A DNA stretch of 64,000 nucleotides from JAAYBF01 sp963715445 (GTDB lineage: Bacteria > Actinomycetota > Thermoleophilia > Solirubrobacterales > Thermoleophilaceae). This document shows positions 1 through 8,383 of this stretch, piece after piece. Under the pieces are notes generated by a model. That model was not told where the DNA came from and did not search any database. It saw only the letters and a list, made by a program, of their open reading frames with translations. The first letter of the stretch is position 1, and each line of letters begins with the position of its first letter. The translations under genes and the position numbers were made by a program. The stretch is from positions 744,001 through 808,000 of the forward strand of contig OY970240.1 in NCBI GenBank assembly GCA_963715445.1, in the 5' to 3' direction.

Positions 1-768
1 ATCTTCCGCGTACTCAAGGATGGACCCTGTCAGCAACTCCCGGAGATCCCTGAACTGAGACAGGCCTTCCTCGCTCCTATTCGCAAGAATCAGAAATCTG
101 ACCGCAAGTTCGAGGTCATACTGCTCATCAGACTGTTTGTCACTAGGCGCCACAGAGAGCTGGAAGTCAGGGAGTGCTCGGAGCTCTTCAAGCCAATCCA
201 TAAACGTTGGATCGCTCATGACTATAAGAGAATTCCGAAACTCTTGGTCGGATAGAGTTGCACCACCGGAGTTCAAGCGATCGAACAAGTCGTACTTCGT
301 TTTGGCCTCATCAGCCTCTTTGACGATCTTGATGTCAAGCTTGGACCGCTTTAGGGCGATGCGCTGCGAGGAATCCAACCCGTAATTGCCCGCCTCATAC
401 GTGCGGCCCTCCAAGTCAGGAAGATACCTCGTCCCAACAAGAACACTATGAGGCATAGTTTCGCCTTCGGGGTTCCGCAGCTCCCCCATGAACTCGAGCA
501 GTGTGGACAGGCGCTGCAAGCCGTCCACAACTTCCCAGATACCGTCTTCTCTTTGACTGACAAATATCGAAGGAATAGGAATACCGAGCAGAATAGATTC
601 GATGAGCCGACTCTTCTGATAGGTGTTCCAGCGGAACAGACGCTGGAATGCGGGACGGATTACAAGTTCCTTGTCGCGATACAGGTTGACGATCTCGCCG
701 ATTGACATGGCGTAGGCGTCGGTATTGATATCGGCTGCGGCGGTTTCGATTTGGTCCTGCAGGCTCAT
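1..768 (-). CDS. DUF262 (GmrSD N-terminal-like) protein, 3' part beyond window
   Basis: The reverse strand reads open from an ATG at 768 to the window edge (256 codons, no stop), so the C-terminus is missing. The translation carries PAFQRLFRW (about 39-47), DGLQRLSTL (82-90) and LNSGGATLSDQEFRN further on. These match the conserved DUF262 signatures (DGQQRLTTL; LNxGGxxLxxQExRN) found in the GmrSD modification-dependent restriction enzymes and related defence proteins, where the domain is thought to bind and hydrolyse NTP. GC is visibly lower (about half) than in neighbouring genes, which suggests recent acquisition. Whether a DUF1524 HNH nuclease domain follows cannot be seen. No strong ribosome binding site precedes the ATG, so the start is less certain than the family call. 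Confidence 0.85.
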   Translation of the reverse strand, partial: MSLQDQIETAAADINTDAYAMSIGEIVNLYRDKELVIRPAFQRLFRWNTYQKSRLIESILLGIPIPSIFVSQREDGIWEVVDGLQRLSTLLEFMGELRNPEGETMPHSVLVGTRYLPDLEGRTYEAGNYGLDSSQRIALKRSKLDIKIVKEADEAKTKYDLFDRLNSGGATLSDQEFRNSLIVMSDPTFMDWLEELRALPDFQLSVAPSDKQSDEQYDLELAVRFLILANRSEEGLSQFRDLRELLTGSILEYAED

Positions 769-934
769 TGGGCGAACCCTACTCGCCAACACGGGATCGA
801 GTCCTAGAGGTGCCACCCACCCGGCTCCTGCTCGCATGGCCTGTTGCACCAGCCGCAGAAACGTCGAAGGGACGCCCACCGCCCATCACGGCAAACCGAC
901 ATATCGCGGTGCCTCGACGCGCCAGCGAGTGGCG

Positions 935-2662
935 TCAGCGGCGGAGGATGCGGAAGGGAGTGGCCCAGAAGCGCTTGGGGGTGTTGCCGGAGGCGTCGGT
1001 GGGGACGGCGCGGAAGCGGTACTTGGCGGCAGGCAGCTTCTTCTTGCCGATGCGGCCTGTGAAGGGGAAGCTGTTCTTGCCGAGGGCGCCGGTGCGGGTG
1101 AGGGTGCCGCGGCGGACGGGCTTGTAGCGGTCGCAGCGCTTGGCGCCGGCGCGGGCGAGCTTGCGGGTTGGCTTGACGCAGCGCACGCGGCCACTGACGC
1201 GGATGCGGCGGCCGGGCAGGATGCGCTCGACCGTGAAGCGGACGGTCGCTGCTTCGGACAGGCGGTAGCGGACCTGGGTGCCTGCGGGGGTCGCGCGGCG
1301 CTTGCCCTTCTTCGGCTTGGCAGCCACGCGGGCCGTTGGCTTGGCCCCCACCCGGAACTTCTTGCGGGACAGCGAGAGGGCCAGGATCTGGGGCGCAACC
1401 CGATCGACCAGGGGTGGCTGCACCACCGGAGGCTGGTACTCGTAGGCGCCGATGTCGCGGCGGGCCACCCCGTCGCCATCGCCGTCGGTCACGCGGGGAG
1501 CACGGGCTAGGTCGAACGCGCTCGGGCCCGCACCAGGGAAGCCGCGGTCGATCAGGGGCGAGGCGGCGGCCAGGCGGTAGTCGCCTGCGCCGACGAACAG
1601 CGGGGCGACGTTGAGGTTGCCCGCCCCCTGGACGATCGAGCCGCCCTCGGTGGCGCCGGTCTCATCGAAGGTCGCCGGGTTGAAGTTGGAGTACGAGACG
1701 TTGATCGTCGGAGTGCCGGTGCCCCAGCGGCTGAGGCTCGTCGACATGCCGGTGAGGCTCGAGTCGCGCAGGTCGATCACGCCACCACCCACGTCGACCT
1801 CGGCGCCAATGCCCTCGCCGCTTCCGACCACCGTGACGTTGCGCGCGGTGAGCGTTGCCGATGTGGAGCCAGCCGTGCCGAGCCCGGTCGCGCTGCTGTC
1901 ATCGCGGATCAGCAGCAGCGAGTCCGAGATTTCGAGCACGCCACCACCGCCAACCCGCACCGCCTCCTGCACGGGCGCAGTGGTGCGGATCCGGCGGATC
2001 ACGACGGGATCGCCGCTGTCACGGAAGTCCACGCCCACCTCGGCGAACAGCGAGAGGTCCTCGAGCAGGGCGCCGGGGCTGGCCGAGATCGCCTCGTTGG
2101 CGAATCCGAGCGGCAGCGTGATCGAGGAGTCGCGCAGGACCGAGCCGTCGCGGACGTGGACGCCTGCCGCGTTGTCCATCCCCGTCTCGGAGGTGACAGC
2201 GATGCGACGCCCCGAAGTTCCAGTGCCGAGATCCAGACCGCTCTCAAACGAGAAGGCGCCGGGCACGTCCTTGATCAGGATCCCGAGATCCGAGACCGTC
2301 GACGTGCCGTCGATCGTGAGCGCCGGCTCGCTCGGCGATGTGGATAGCGACTGAAGCAGGGTCGAGCTCAAGCCGGAGCCAACGATGTCGACCGGGTTGG
2401 CGGTGAACGCCTCGGCGGCCTCGGGAGCGAGCGGCACAGGTCCTATGCGGATCGTGTCCCGTCCGGGATGGCCGGGCAAAGCCGCCGCGTCGAGTGCGCC
2501 CTGGAGAGTGACGAAGGTGCCCCCGCCGCAAGCCGTGGGCGCGGGCATCTGGACGCAGAGCGTGGCCGCCGAAGCGGGCGCGATGAAGCCGAGCCACGCG
2601 GCCCCCGCCACGACGGACCCGAGCGCAACTCGGCGCATGCGATGAGTGAGACCGGCCACCAC
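935..2662 (-). CDS. secreted right-handed beta-helix (choice-of-anchor Q-like) protein
   Basis: This 575-residue protein has a signal peptide (MRRVALGSVVAGAAWLGF..APASAA). It is followed by a region resembling parallel beta-helix repeat proteins (TLQGALDAAA, DTIRIGP, a series of short DS/R-L-x-D-S turns, ALSPLIDRG-like and DIGAYEYQPP near residue 410), as in polymorphic outer proteins. The last 150 residues form a Lys/Arg-rich beta domain (LSLSRKKFRVGAKPT, RYRLSEAATVRFTVER, FRAVPTDASGNTPKRF) that I know as a recurrent C-terminal module of secreted Thermoleophilia proteins. The frame opens with GTG at 2662; the ATG at 2638 directly before the signal peptide is an equally good start. It probably acts outside the cell or in the wall. 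No catalytic motif is seen. Confidence 0.82.
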   Translation of the reverse strand: MVAGLTHRMRRVALGSVVAGAAWLGFIAPASAATLCVQMPAPTACGGGTFVTLQGALDAAALPGHPGRDTIRIGPVPLAPEAAEAFTANPVDIVGSGLSSTLLQSLSTSPSEPALTIDGTSTVSDLGILIKDVPGAFSFESGLDLGTGTSGRRIAVTSETGMDNAAGVHVRDGSVLRDSSITLPLGFANEAISASPGALLEDLSLFAEVGVDFRDSGDPVVIRRIRTTAPVQEAVRVGGGGVLEISDSLLLIRDDSSATGLGTAGSTSATLTARNVTVVGSGEGIGAEVDVGGGVIDLRDSSLTGMSTSLSRWGTGTPTINVSYSNFNPATFDETGATEGGSIVQGAGNLNVAPLFVGAGDYRLAAASPLIDRGFPGAGPSAFDLARAPRVTDGDGDGVARRDIGAYEYQPPVVQPPLVDRVAPQILALSLSRKKFRVGAKPTARVAAKPKKGKRRATPAGTQVRYRLSEAATVRFTVERILPGRRIRVSGRVRCVKPTRKLARAGAKRCDRYKPVRRGTLTRTGALGKNSFPFTGRIGKKKLPAAKYRFRAVPTDASGNTPKRFWATPFRILRR

Positions 2663-2789
2663 CTCTGGAACCTATGGATGCCGCCGGTCGACTACAAGGC
2701 GTCTGGACAACCGTCCGAGGGGCCGAGCTCGGGGCGGCGCGCCGATCTCACCTGAGGAATTCCGGTGCGCAGGGCGAACCTCTTGCCCC

Positions 2790-3584
2790 ATGCGCGCGAA
2801 ACTGAGCTACGCCAACGTGGCTGCCACCCTTGCCCTGGTCCTTGCGATCGCCACTGGCGGAGGGGCAGCGATCGCCGAGCCGATCGCCAACACCGCCGCG
2901 TCCACTGCGCAGAGCGTCAAGAAGGCGCTAAAACTCGGCAAGCAGTCGAGCAAGAGCTCGAAGCAGGCGCTCAAGACCGCCAAGTCGGCGCGCACCACGG
3001 CGAACCAGGCACTCACCGCAAGCGCCAACTCCTACTCCAAGGCCGCCAGCGACGGACGGTACGCCTTGAAGGCCGGCATCCCCGTGCGGGCGCTCAGCGC
3101 CGACGAGGCGCAGGACTCCGAGAAGCTCGACGGGCTCGACTCCACGGCCTTCGCTCGGGCCGGCCAGACGGGAGCGGGCTCGGGCGGGGTGATCGCTGAC
3201 GGCAACGGCACCTACGACTGCCAGGCCGACTCCGGCGCGCCCTCGACGACCGTCGAGGTAGGCCCGTCGGGCCTGGTTGCCGTCTACGCGTCGGCAGTCA
3301 TCGGAGCCGGGAGCAACGACGTCGGGCGAGAGCTGCGCATCCAGCTGTACGAGCCGATGGCGCTCCCCGGCTGCGAGACGATCCTGCGTGAGACGAGCAC
3401 CTCCACGGCGCAGCGGCAGACGCTGCCCGGCAACCCCGACGGCATCACTGGTCCCGGCAGTTGGATCATCTTCAGAGTCCCGGAAGGCGAGCGCACGTTC
3501 AGCCTGCGCTACGGACATACCGGGGACGGGTCCGGCCTCCTCCCGATCGTCAGCCAGCCGGTGCTGCACGTAGTGCCGCTCTAG
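2790..3584 (+). CDS. secreted or membrane-anchored hypothetical protein
   Basis: The ATG at 2790 gives 264 residues starting MRAKLSYANVAATLALVLAIATGGGAAIA, an N-terminal hydrophobic signal or anchor of the kind that opens many Solirubrobacterales surface proteins. A Lys/Ser/Ala helix-rich segment follows (KKALKLGKQSSKSSKQALKT, about 45-75), then an ADEAQDSEKLDGLDST linker and a C-terminal beta domain of about 130 residues with a possible disulfide pair (YDCQADS and PGCET). Similar helical-linker/beta-domain proteins are common in this class and have no known function. It ends at a TAG in front of a terminator hairpin shared with the convergent gene. An in-frame extension upstream to 2646 is unlikely because the signal peptide fixes the start. 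Confidence 0.75.
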   Translation: MRAKLSYANVAATLALVLAIATGGGAAIAEPIANTAASTAQSVKKALKLGKQSSKSSKQALKTAKSARTTANQALTASANSYSKAASDGRYALKAGIPVRALSADEAQDSEKLDGLDSTAFARAGQTGAGSGGVIADGNGTYDCQADSGAPSTTVEVGPSGLVAVYASAVIGAGSNDVGRELRIQLYEPMALPGCETILRETSTSTAQRQTLPGNPDGITGPGSWIIFRVPEGERTFSLRYGHTGDGSGLLPIVSQPVLHVVPL

Positions 3585-3593
3585 ACGCTCGCG

Positions 3594-3627
3594 GGTGGAG
3601 CCTCAGCCCTCCGGCTGAGCCTCCACC
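3594..3627. terminator. hairpin between convergent genes
   Basis: Two 15-base arms, 3594-3608 and 3613-3627, pair with one mismatch around a CTCC loop. The hairpin lies between the stop of the secreted protein (3584) and the stop of the convergent YCII gene (3642). There is no U-run, which is usual for high-GC actinobacteria. It probably acts as a bidirectional terminator. Confidence 0.6.
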
Positions 3628-3679
3628 TCGGCGCGCGGCCATTAGCCCTCCTGCTGAGCCTCCACCTGGGCGCGCAGCC
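3606..3679. repeat. 39-bp tandem duplication overlapping a gene end
   Basis: The stretch 3606-3640 is nearly identical to 3645-3679 (three to four mismatches in 35 bases, offset 39). The second copy encodes the last residues of the YCII protein (RLRAQVEAQQEG); the first lies just past its stop and supplies one arm of the terminator. It looks like a small local duplication of the gene's 3' end. Confidence 0.6.
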
Positions 3680-4073
3680 GGTCCTCCTGCTCGCGCAGCT
3701 CCGGCGTGAGCTCGTCGCCGAAGTCCTCGGCCTCGAACACCTGCCGGATCTCGATCTCCGACTCCTCGTTGTGCGGGTTCGGGCAGCGCTTCATCAGCTC
3801 CACGACCTCATCGAGCGACTCCGCCTGAAGCAGCCAGAAGCCGGCGACCAGCTCCTTGGTCTCGGCGAACGGGCCGTCGATCACCGAGCGGTCGCTGCCG
3901 GAGAAGCGGATGCGGGCGCCCTTGGAGCTCGGGTGGAGCCCCTCGCCGCCGAGCATCTTCCCCGAGTTCACGAGCTCCTCGTTGAACTCCCCCATCTCCC
4001 TCAGCATCTGCTCGCTGGGCATCACCCCGGCCTCGGAATCCGCCGACGCCTTGACTATCACCATGAAACGCAT
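3642..4073 (-). CDS. YCII-related (DGPF domain) protein
   Basis: This 143-residue protein starts MRFMVIVKASADSEAGVMPSEQ and contains SVIDGPFAETKELVAGFWLLQAESLDEVVEL, the hallmark DGPFxExKExxxGF motif of the YCII/DGPF family. Family members are small dimeric ferredoxin-like-fold proteins often found next to ECF sigma factors or alongside glyoxalase-fold proteins; their biochemical role is mostly unknown. A second small enzyme-like gene of the glyoxalase fold follows upstream on the same strand, but the 135-base gap argues for separate promoters. The C-terminal 30 residues (DDELTPELREQEDRLRAQVEAQQEG region) form a charged helix beyond the usual domain. Confidence 0.88.
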   Translation of the reverse strand: MRFMVIVKASADSEAGVMPSEQMLREMGEFNEELVNSGKMLGGEGLHPSSKGARIRFSGSDRSVIDGPFAETKELVAGFWLLQAESLDEVVELMKRCPNPHNEESEIEIRQVFEAEDFGDELTPELREQEDRLRAQVEAQQEG

Positions 4074-4208
4074 CTGATCGCTCCCTCTTTGTCGTGGATC
4101 TCAGAGCGGCCCGGCCGCCCCTCTCGGGCGGTTCGAAACCTGCTCCTACCCATACGACGAACAACGGGCCGCGAAATCGACACGGCCCGAAAACTTCTCA
4201 GCGAGGCC

Positions 4209-4595
4209 CTACATCTCCTCCATCACAGCCAGGATGTTTCCGGCCGGATCGGTGAACCAGGCGATCGGAGGGCCGCCCTCACCGCGGGCGATCCCCTTCT
4301 CGTCCTGCTCGAAGCCCTCGTAGCGCTCGAACTCGACGCCGCGGGCGGCGAGCTCGTCGACGGCCTTGTCCAGATCGTCGACCGCGAAGTTGAGGATCGT
4401 GTAGGTCGCCGGCTTGAACTCCCCCGGCTTGACGTAGATCAGCGTGTCGCGATCGCCCGCGAGGTGGAGGGTCAGAAGGCCCATCTCCTCGCTGAGGACC
4501 GAGGTCCTCAGGCCGAGCGTCTCGCCGTAGAACTCCTTGGCCTTCTCCAGGTCGTCAACGGCGAAGCCGCTGTATGCCTTGGTGTCAGCGAACAT
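4209..4595 (-). CDS. VOC family (glyoxalase/bleomycin resistance) protein
   Basis: Starting at the ATG at 4595, which has a strong AGGAGAGGAG ribosome site 5-6 bases upstream, the protein is 128 residues. It has the paired beta-alpha-beta-beta-beta arrangement of the vicinal oxygen chelate fold: FADTKAYSGFAVDDLEKAKEFYGETLGL at the N-terminus and YTILNFAVDDLDKAVDELAARGVEFERYEG in the second half, ending FTDPAGNILAVMEEM. The FTDPAGN turn and terminal E are typical metal-site elements. The substrate cannot be read from sequence. The frame extends upstream to 4661, but the extension lacks family similarity. Confidence 0.9.
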   Translation of the reverse strand: MFADTKAYSGFAVDDLEKAKEFYGETLGLRTSVLSEEMGLLTLHLAGDRDTLIYVKPGEFKPATYTILNFAVDDLDKAVDELAARGVEFERYEGFEQDEKGIARGEGGPPIAWFTDPAGNILAVMEEM

Positions 4596-4754
4596 GACTG
4601 CTCCTCTCCTCGTGGACGGCGCAAAGGCACCTTGTATGTATAGACCGCCGGGCGACCTCAAAGTAATCGCTTAACAAGGCTGGCCTCCTCCTGCTCTAAC
4701 GCTGCTCTAACAGATCGTTCAAGTAGCGTTCGAGTAGCGGTTGATCAAGGTCAG

Positions 4755-6167
4755 CTACGGCAGGGTCCAGTAGGCGCGCGGGTCTTTAGGGCTCTTGCCA
4801 ACCCACCTCACGAGTCCCTCCTCCTCGAGGTCGCGCAATCGTCGAATGGCCGCCGGTCGAGAGAGTCCGAGCAACTCGGCGACTTCGCCCGTGCTGAGCC
4901 GCTGTGCATCTCGCAAAGCCGATGTGATCGTTCGCGCCTCAGCGGGCAAGCGCGCCTCCAACGCACGATCCGCCGCTTCCGCCAGCAGAGTCAGCTCGAC
5001 GCTTCCCGAAGTCTGCTTGTAGATGGGGTCCACTAGCCCCGCGTGCCTCATCTCGGCGAACATGCGCCTGATTCCCTCACCGAGCTCTTGGCCGAAGCGG
5101 AAGTACTGGTCGGCGCACACCCTCGCGATCCGCGGATTCCTCGCAAACCGGACCGCACGCAGCGGATCGCTTAGATCGACTATGCCCGGGAACCGGCCCG
5201 GGCTGGAGATCTCGATCCTGTCGTCGAAGATCTCGACCCGGATGTGATCCCCACCGGCGCTGTAGGAGCGGTGCACCACCGCATTGACCAGCCCCTCCAG
5301 CCACACGTCCTCAGGAATCAACCCGACGTTGCTGAAACGCCCGCTCTCGACAAGCGCGCGACGCGTGGGCTGGTGAGTCTGGATCAACTCACGGGCATCG
5401 ACGAGCTGACGCGGGATCGGGCCCTCGCAGCGCTCGTCCACGATCAGCTGCTGGGAAGAGCCCGCCCCTCGCTCACGTCCCCGATAGCGCAACACGCGAA
5501 CGTACGCCTCGGGCAGGAACCCCTGAGGCTCGCGTGAGAAGAGCAGGCACCCGGCCACCGTCAGCTCATTTCCTTTCGCCAGGCCTCTGGCGTGAAGCAG
5601 GCGAACCCGATCCGAAGCGCCCACGGCTGCTGCATACGCGTCCAGCGGCCCTGGATCGAGTCCCTCGATGTCGGCGCCCGCCACGAGGCGCGTCTCGTAG
5701 ACCGCTTGGCCCTTGTCGTAGAGCAGCTCCTGGCGCTGGCTGAACGAGAGGCGCCGCGTCTCATCGCCCACACGCAGATAGACCTCGTCACGCCGATTCT
5801 CGTGCACGACCTCGCTCGGCTCGACTTCGAACAGCAGCAGCTGGTCGTCCGTCCCGTCGCTATTGACGCATGCCTGAAGCCGATGGCGAACACGAGCTGC
5901 CGGCACGATGAAGTCGATCGGCGCCTGGATCTGGGAGTCACGCCTCCCGGGATCGGAATCGGTGCCCTCGACAGCTCCGTTCGAGAGTCCTACCGCCAAG
6001 GTTCCACCCTCAGCGTTGGCCATGCCAATCAGCGCATTTGCGAGATCTCGCGGAGCGATTCGCGCCGACTTACGATCGAACCACTGGTCCTCACGTACGA
6101 GAAGGAGCGCTTCTCCCACGCGATCCACAGCGCCTGCCAAAGCCTGGCTGAGCTCCACCGTCGTCAT
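4755..6167 (-). CDS. AlbA_2/Schlafen-type ATP-binding transcriptional regulator
   Basis: This 470-residue protein combines three parts. An AlbA_2 (Schlafen-like) domain with EDQWFDRKSARI and NAEGGTLAVGLSNG lies in the first 80 residues. A divergent HATPase_c_4 region (EDVWLEGLVNAVVHRSYSAGGDHIRVEIFDDRIEISSPGRFPG) lies around 290-340. The C-terminal winged helix reads LSTGEVAELLGLSRPAAIRRLRDLEEEGLVRWVG. Such proteins are thought to be ATP-responsive DNA-binding regulators, sometimes linked to defence or stress, but few have been studied. Only 6 bases upstream of the start lies a perfect 7-bp dyad (6174-6192), a likely autoregulatory operator. No Shine-Dalgarno sequence is visible, so the mRNA may be leaderless or poorly translated. 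Confidence 0.87.
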   Translation of the reverse strand: MTTVELSQALAGAVDRVGEALLLVREDQWFDRKSARIAPRDLANALIGMANAEGGTLAVGLSNGAVEGTDSDPGRRDSQIQAPIDFIVPAARVRHRLQACVNSDGTDDQLLLFEVEPSEVVHENRRDEVYLRVGDETRRLSFSQRQELLYDKGQAVYETRLVAGADIEGLDPGPLDAYAAAVGASDRVRLLHARGLAKGNELTVAGCLLFSREPQGFLPEAYVRVLRYRGRERGAGSSQQLIVDERCEGPIPRQLVDARELIQTHQPTRRALVESGRFSNVGLIPEDVWLEGLVNAVVHRSYSAGGDHIRVEIFDDRIEISSPGRFPGIVDLSDPLRAVRFARNPRIARVCADQYFRFGQELGEGIRRMFAEMRHAGLVDPIYKQTSGSVELTLLAEAADRALEARLPAEARTITSALRDAQRLSTGEVAELLGLSRPAAIRRLRDLEEEGLVRWVGKSPKDPRAYWTLP

Positions 6168-6173
6168 GAACGT

Positions 6174-6192
6174 ACTCTAACATCTTTAGAGT
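6174..6192. promoter_or_regulatory. palindrome ACTCTAA-N5-TTAGAGT upstream of the AlbA_2 regulator
   Basis: The two 7-base arms 6174-6180 and 6186-6192 are perfect inverted copies separated by CATCT. The site ends 6 bases before the start codon at 6167, where a bound protein would block transcription or translation. Two direct CTCTAAC half-site-like copies also occur past the gene's 3' end (about 4693-4711), which suggests the regulator may recognise CTCTAA elements. Confidence 0.55.
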
Positions 6193-6244
6193 AAGTCCCG
6201 AATTCCGCGAAGTCGCCAGCTCAGAGCAAGCCGATTCTCACTAC

Positions 6245-7753
6245 TCACGCCTCTGAGTAGACGGGCTCCGGTGCCGCGTCCTGCGCGGGCTGCTCTTCCG
6301 GCGCTCCATGCCCCGCGGGCGGGGCAGGCACGCTCAGCACGGTCCGCGCCACTACGAATGCAATAGCAACCAGCGCCGCGCCGATCAAGTAGGCGAGGTG
6401 GAAGCCCGAGTTGAGCGCCGAGATCGCCGACTCGCCGTCGGCGAGCAGCGAGTCGGTGCGGTCGGCCGCCACCGTCGCGAGCACCGCGAGGCCGATCGCG
6501 CCGCCGACCTGCACGGTCGTGTTGATCAGACCCGACGCCAGGCCCGAGTCCTCCATGCTCACGCCCGACATCGACAGCATCATCAGCGACGGGAAGCCCA
6601 TGCCGGCGCCGAGGCCGATCAGCACGACCGGAGGGACGACGTCGAGCAGGTAGTTGCCGTCGACCGGCGTGCGGGCGAACAGCAGCAGGCCGGCGCCGAT
6701 GAAGACCAGCGCCGAGACGAGCGTGTTCTTCGGCCCGAAGCGCATGATCAGCTTCTCCGAGAAGCGCAGCGACATCGCGCCCATCACGATCGTCGAGGGC
6801 AGGAACGCCAGGCCGACCTCGAGCGGGTCGTAGCCGAGCACCTGCTGCAGGTAGAGCGCGCCGAGGAAGAACATCGCGAACATCCCGGCGACCAGGAACA
6901 TCATCACGACGTTCGCCCCGACGACGTTGCGCACCTTGAACAGCCGCAGCGGCATCAGCGGGTGCTCGAGCCGCGACTGGCGGAAGACGAAGGCGGCGAC
7001 CAGCGCCAGCCCGACGGCGCCGAGGCCGAGCACGCGGCCCGAGATCCAGCCGTCCTCGCCGACGCCGAGGATCGCGTAGACGGCGATCATCACGCCCGAG
7101 GTCAGCAGCACCGCGCCGGGGATGTCGGCGCCCTGCTCGAAGCCGATGCCCTCCTTGCCCTCGACCAGCTTCAGCGCGAAGTAGGCCGTCGCGATGCCGA
7201 CCGGGATGTTGATGAAGAAGATCCAGTGCCAGGAGATCAGGTCCGTCAGCACGCCGCCGGCGATCAGGCCGATCGAGCCGCCGGCCGAGGCGACGAAGCC
7301 GTAGACGCCGATCGCCTTCGCCTGCTCGCGCGGCTCGGGGAACATCGTCACGATCATCCCGAGCACGACCGCCGAGGCTGCCGCGCCGCCCGCGCCCTGG
7401 ACGAAGCGCGCCGCGATCAGCATCTCCTGCGTCTGCGCCAGCGCGCAGAGCGCCGACGCCACCGTGAAGATCGCGAGGCCGATCATGAAGATCTTGCGCT
7501 GGCCGATCAGGTCGCCGAGCCGCCCAGCGAAGAGCAGCAGGCCGCCGAACGGGATCAGGTAGGCGTTGACGACCCAGGCGAGGTTGGCCTGGTCGAAGCC
7601 GAGGTCCTCCTGGATCGACGGCAGCGCGACGTTGACGATCGTCGCGTCGAGCACGATCATCAGCGCGCCCGCGCAGAGCACGTAGAGCGCCAGCCAGCGC
7701 TTGCGGTCCTCGTGCTCGTCGATCTGCTGCTGTCCCTGGCTCTGCGCGGTCAT
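6245..7753 (-). CDS. MFS drug exporter, DHA2 (EmrB/QacA) family
   Basis: At 502 residues this has the 14-helix layout of DHA2 proton-coupled exporters. The conserved parts are LDATIVNVALPSIQEDL at helix 1, WVVNAYLI, the motif A loop GRLGDLIGQRKIF, and motif C-like GPxxGG replaced by GSIGLIAGGVL. The interior helix pairs continue to about residue 470, with a Pro/Glu-rich cytosolic tail. Substrates of this family are lipophilic drugs or metabolites; none can be inferred here. A clean AAGGAGA site precedes the ATG. It stands alone on the minus strand, divergent from a small unknown gene at 7925. Confidence 0.92.
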   Translation of the reverse strand: MTAQSQGQQQIDEHEDRKRWLALYVLCAGALMIVLDATIVNVALPSIQEDLGFDQANLAWVVNAYLIPFGGLLLFAGRLGDLIGQRKIFMIGLAIFTVASALCALAQTQEMLIAARFVQGAGGAAASAVVLGMIVTMFPEPREQAKAIGVYGFVASAGGSIGLIAGGVLTDLISWHWIFFINIPVGIATAYFALKLVEGKEGIGFEQGADIPGAVLLTSGVMIAVYAILGVGEDGWISGRVLGLGAVGLALVAAFVFRQSRLEHPLMPLRLFKVRNVVGANVVMMFLVAGMFAMFFLGALYLQQVLGYDPLEVGLAFLPSTIVMGAMSLRFSEKLIMRFGPKNTLVSALVFIGAGLLLFARTPVDGNYLLDVVPPVVLIGLGAGMGFPSLMMLSMSGVSMEDSGLASGLINTTVQVGGAIGLAVLATVAADRTDSLLADGESAISALNSGFHLAYLIGAALVAIAFVVARTVLSVPAPPAGHGAPEEQPAQDAAPEPVYSEA

Positions 7754-7924
7754 CTCTAAGTCTCCTTGGCTGCGTCTTTCCTTTTAAGACCGACCCGGGC
7801 GCGGGAACTCATCGGTCACGCTCGAGATTCGTCGGCGGGCTCCACGTCGTGCAGCCCAGAGCCCCCGATGCGCTGCGACCGCAAGATCTACCGACGTCGC
7901 GGCGAGGCGCCTATTGTGGGCGTC

Positions 7925-8383
7925 ATGACCTACGAGAGCGGCGAAGCGCGACAGGAACTGCTGGAGACAGTAGCGGAGGCGATCGACGAGATCGGCTTCG
8001 CGCTCGCCTCGCTCGGCGCGGCCTACGAGCAGCTCGACGAGTACAGCGCCGACAAGCTCGAGGAAGAGCTCTTCGGACCGACCCAGACGGCGTACGGCCG
8101 CGCGAAGCGCGCCTACGCGGAGTTCGCCACGCGCCACGGGCTGGTTACGCGGACCTTCGAGCCGCAGGAGGCGGGACTCCCCTCCACGCGCGCGAAGGGC
8201 TTCGTGGAGAACGCCGTGGAGGCGGCCAGTGCGGCGGACAGCGCCCTCGCCGGGCTCCAGGACTCGGAGGTCTGGGTGGAGATGGGCGATCAGGAGCTGC
8301 GCGCCGGGCTCGCCGAGGTGCGCGAGCTGATCGGCGGCCTGCGCGGCCGCGCCCGCGAGTTCCTGCGCACCCTCGGCCGCTGA
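7925..8383 (+). CDS. hypothetical all-helical protein
   Basis: The ATG at 7925 gives 152 residues (MTYESGEARQELLETVAEAIDEIGFAL...). The frame stays open upstream to 7766, but that part overlaps the divergent promoter region and has no protein-like composition. The sequence is acidic and predicted to be almost entirely helical, with heptad-like segments (LETVAEAIDEIGFALASLGAAYEQL; VEAASAADSALAGLQ; LRAGLAEVRELIGGLRGRAREFLRTL), so a four-helix bundle is plausible. There is no signal peptide, Cys cluster or membrane segment. I do not recognise the family. It may share the intergenic promoter region with the divergent MFS exporter. Confidence 0.65.
   Translation: MTYESGEARQELLETVAEAIDEIGFALASLGAAYEQLDEYSADKLEEELFGPTQTAYGRAKRAYAEFATRHGLVTRTFEPQEAGLPSTRAKGFVENAVEAASAADSALAGLQDSEVWVEMGDQELRAGLAEVRELIGGLRGRAREFLRTLGR

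Noticed and set aside
4128..4145. GGTTCGAAACC, resembling a tRNA T-loop
   Set aside because: No acceptor, D or anticodon stems can be formed around it on either strand.
6308..7759. Long open frame opposite the MFS exporter (483 codons)
   Set aside because: It is rich in His/Arg/Asp/Glu/Gln without hydrophobic core and exactly mirrors the codon pattern of the real gene; typical antisense frame in GC-rich DNA.
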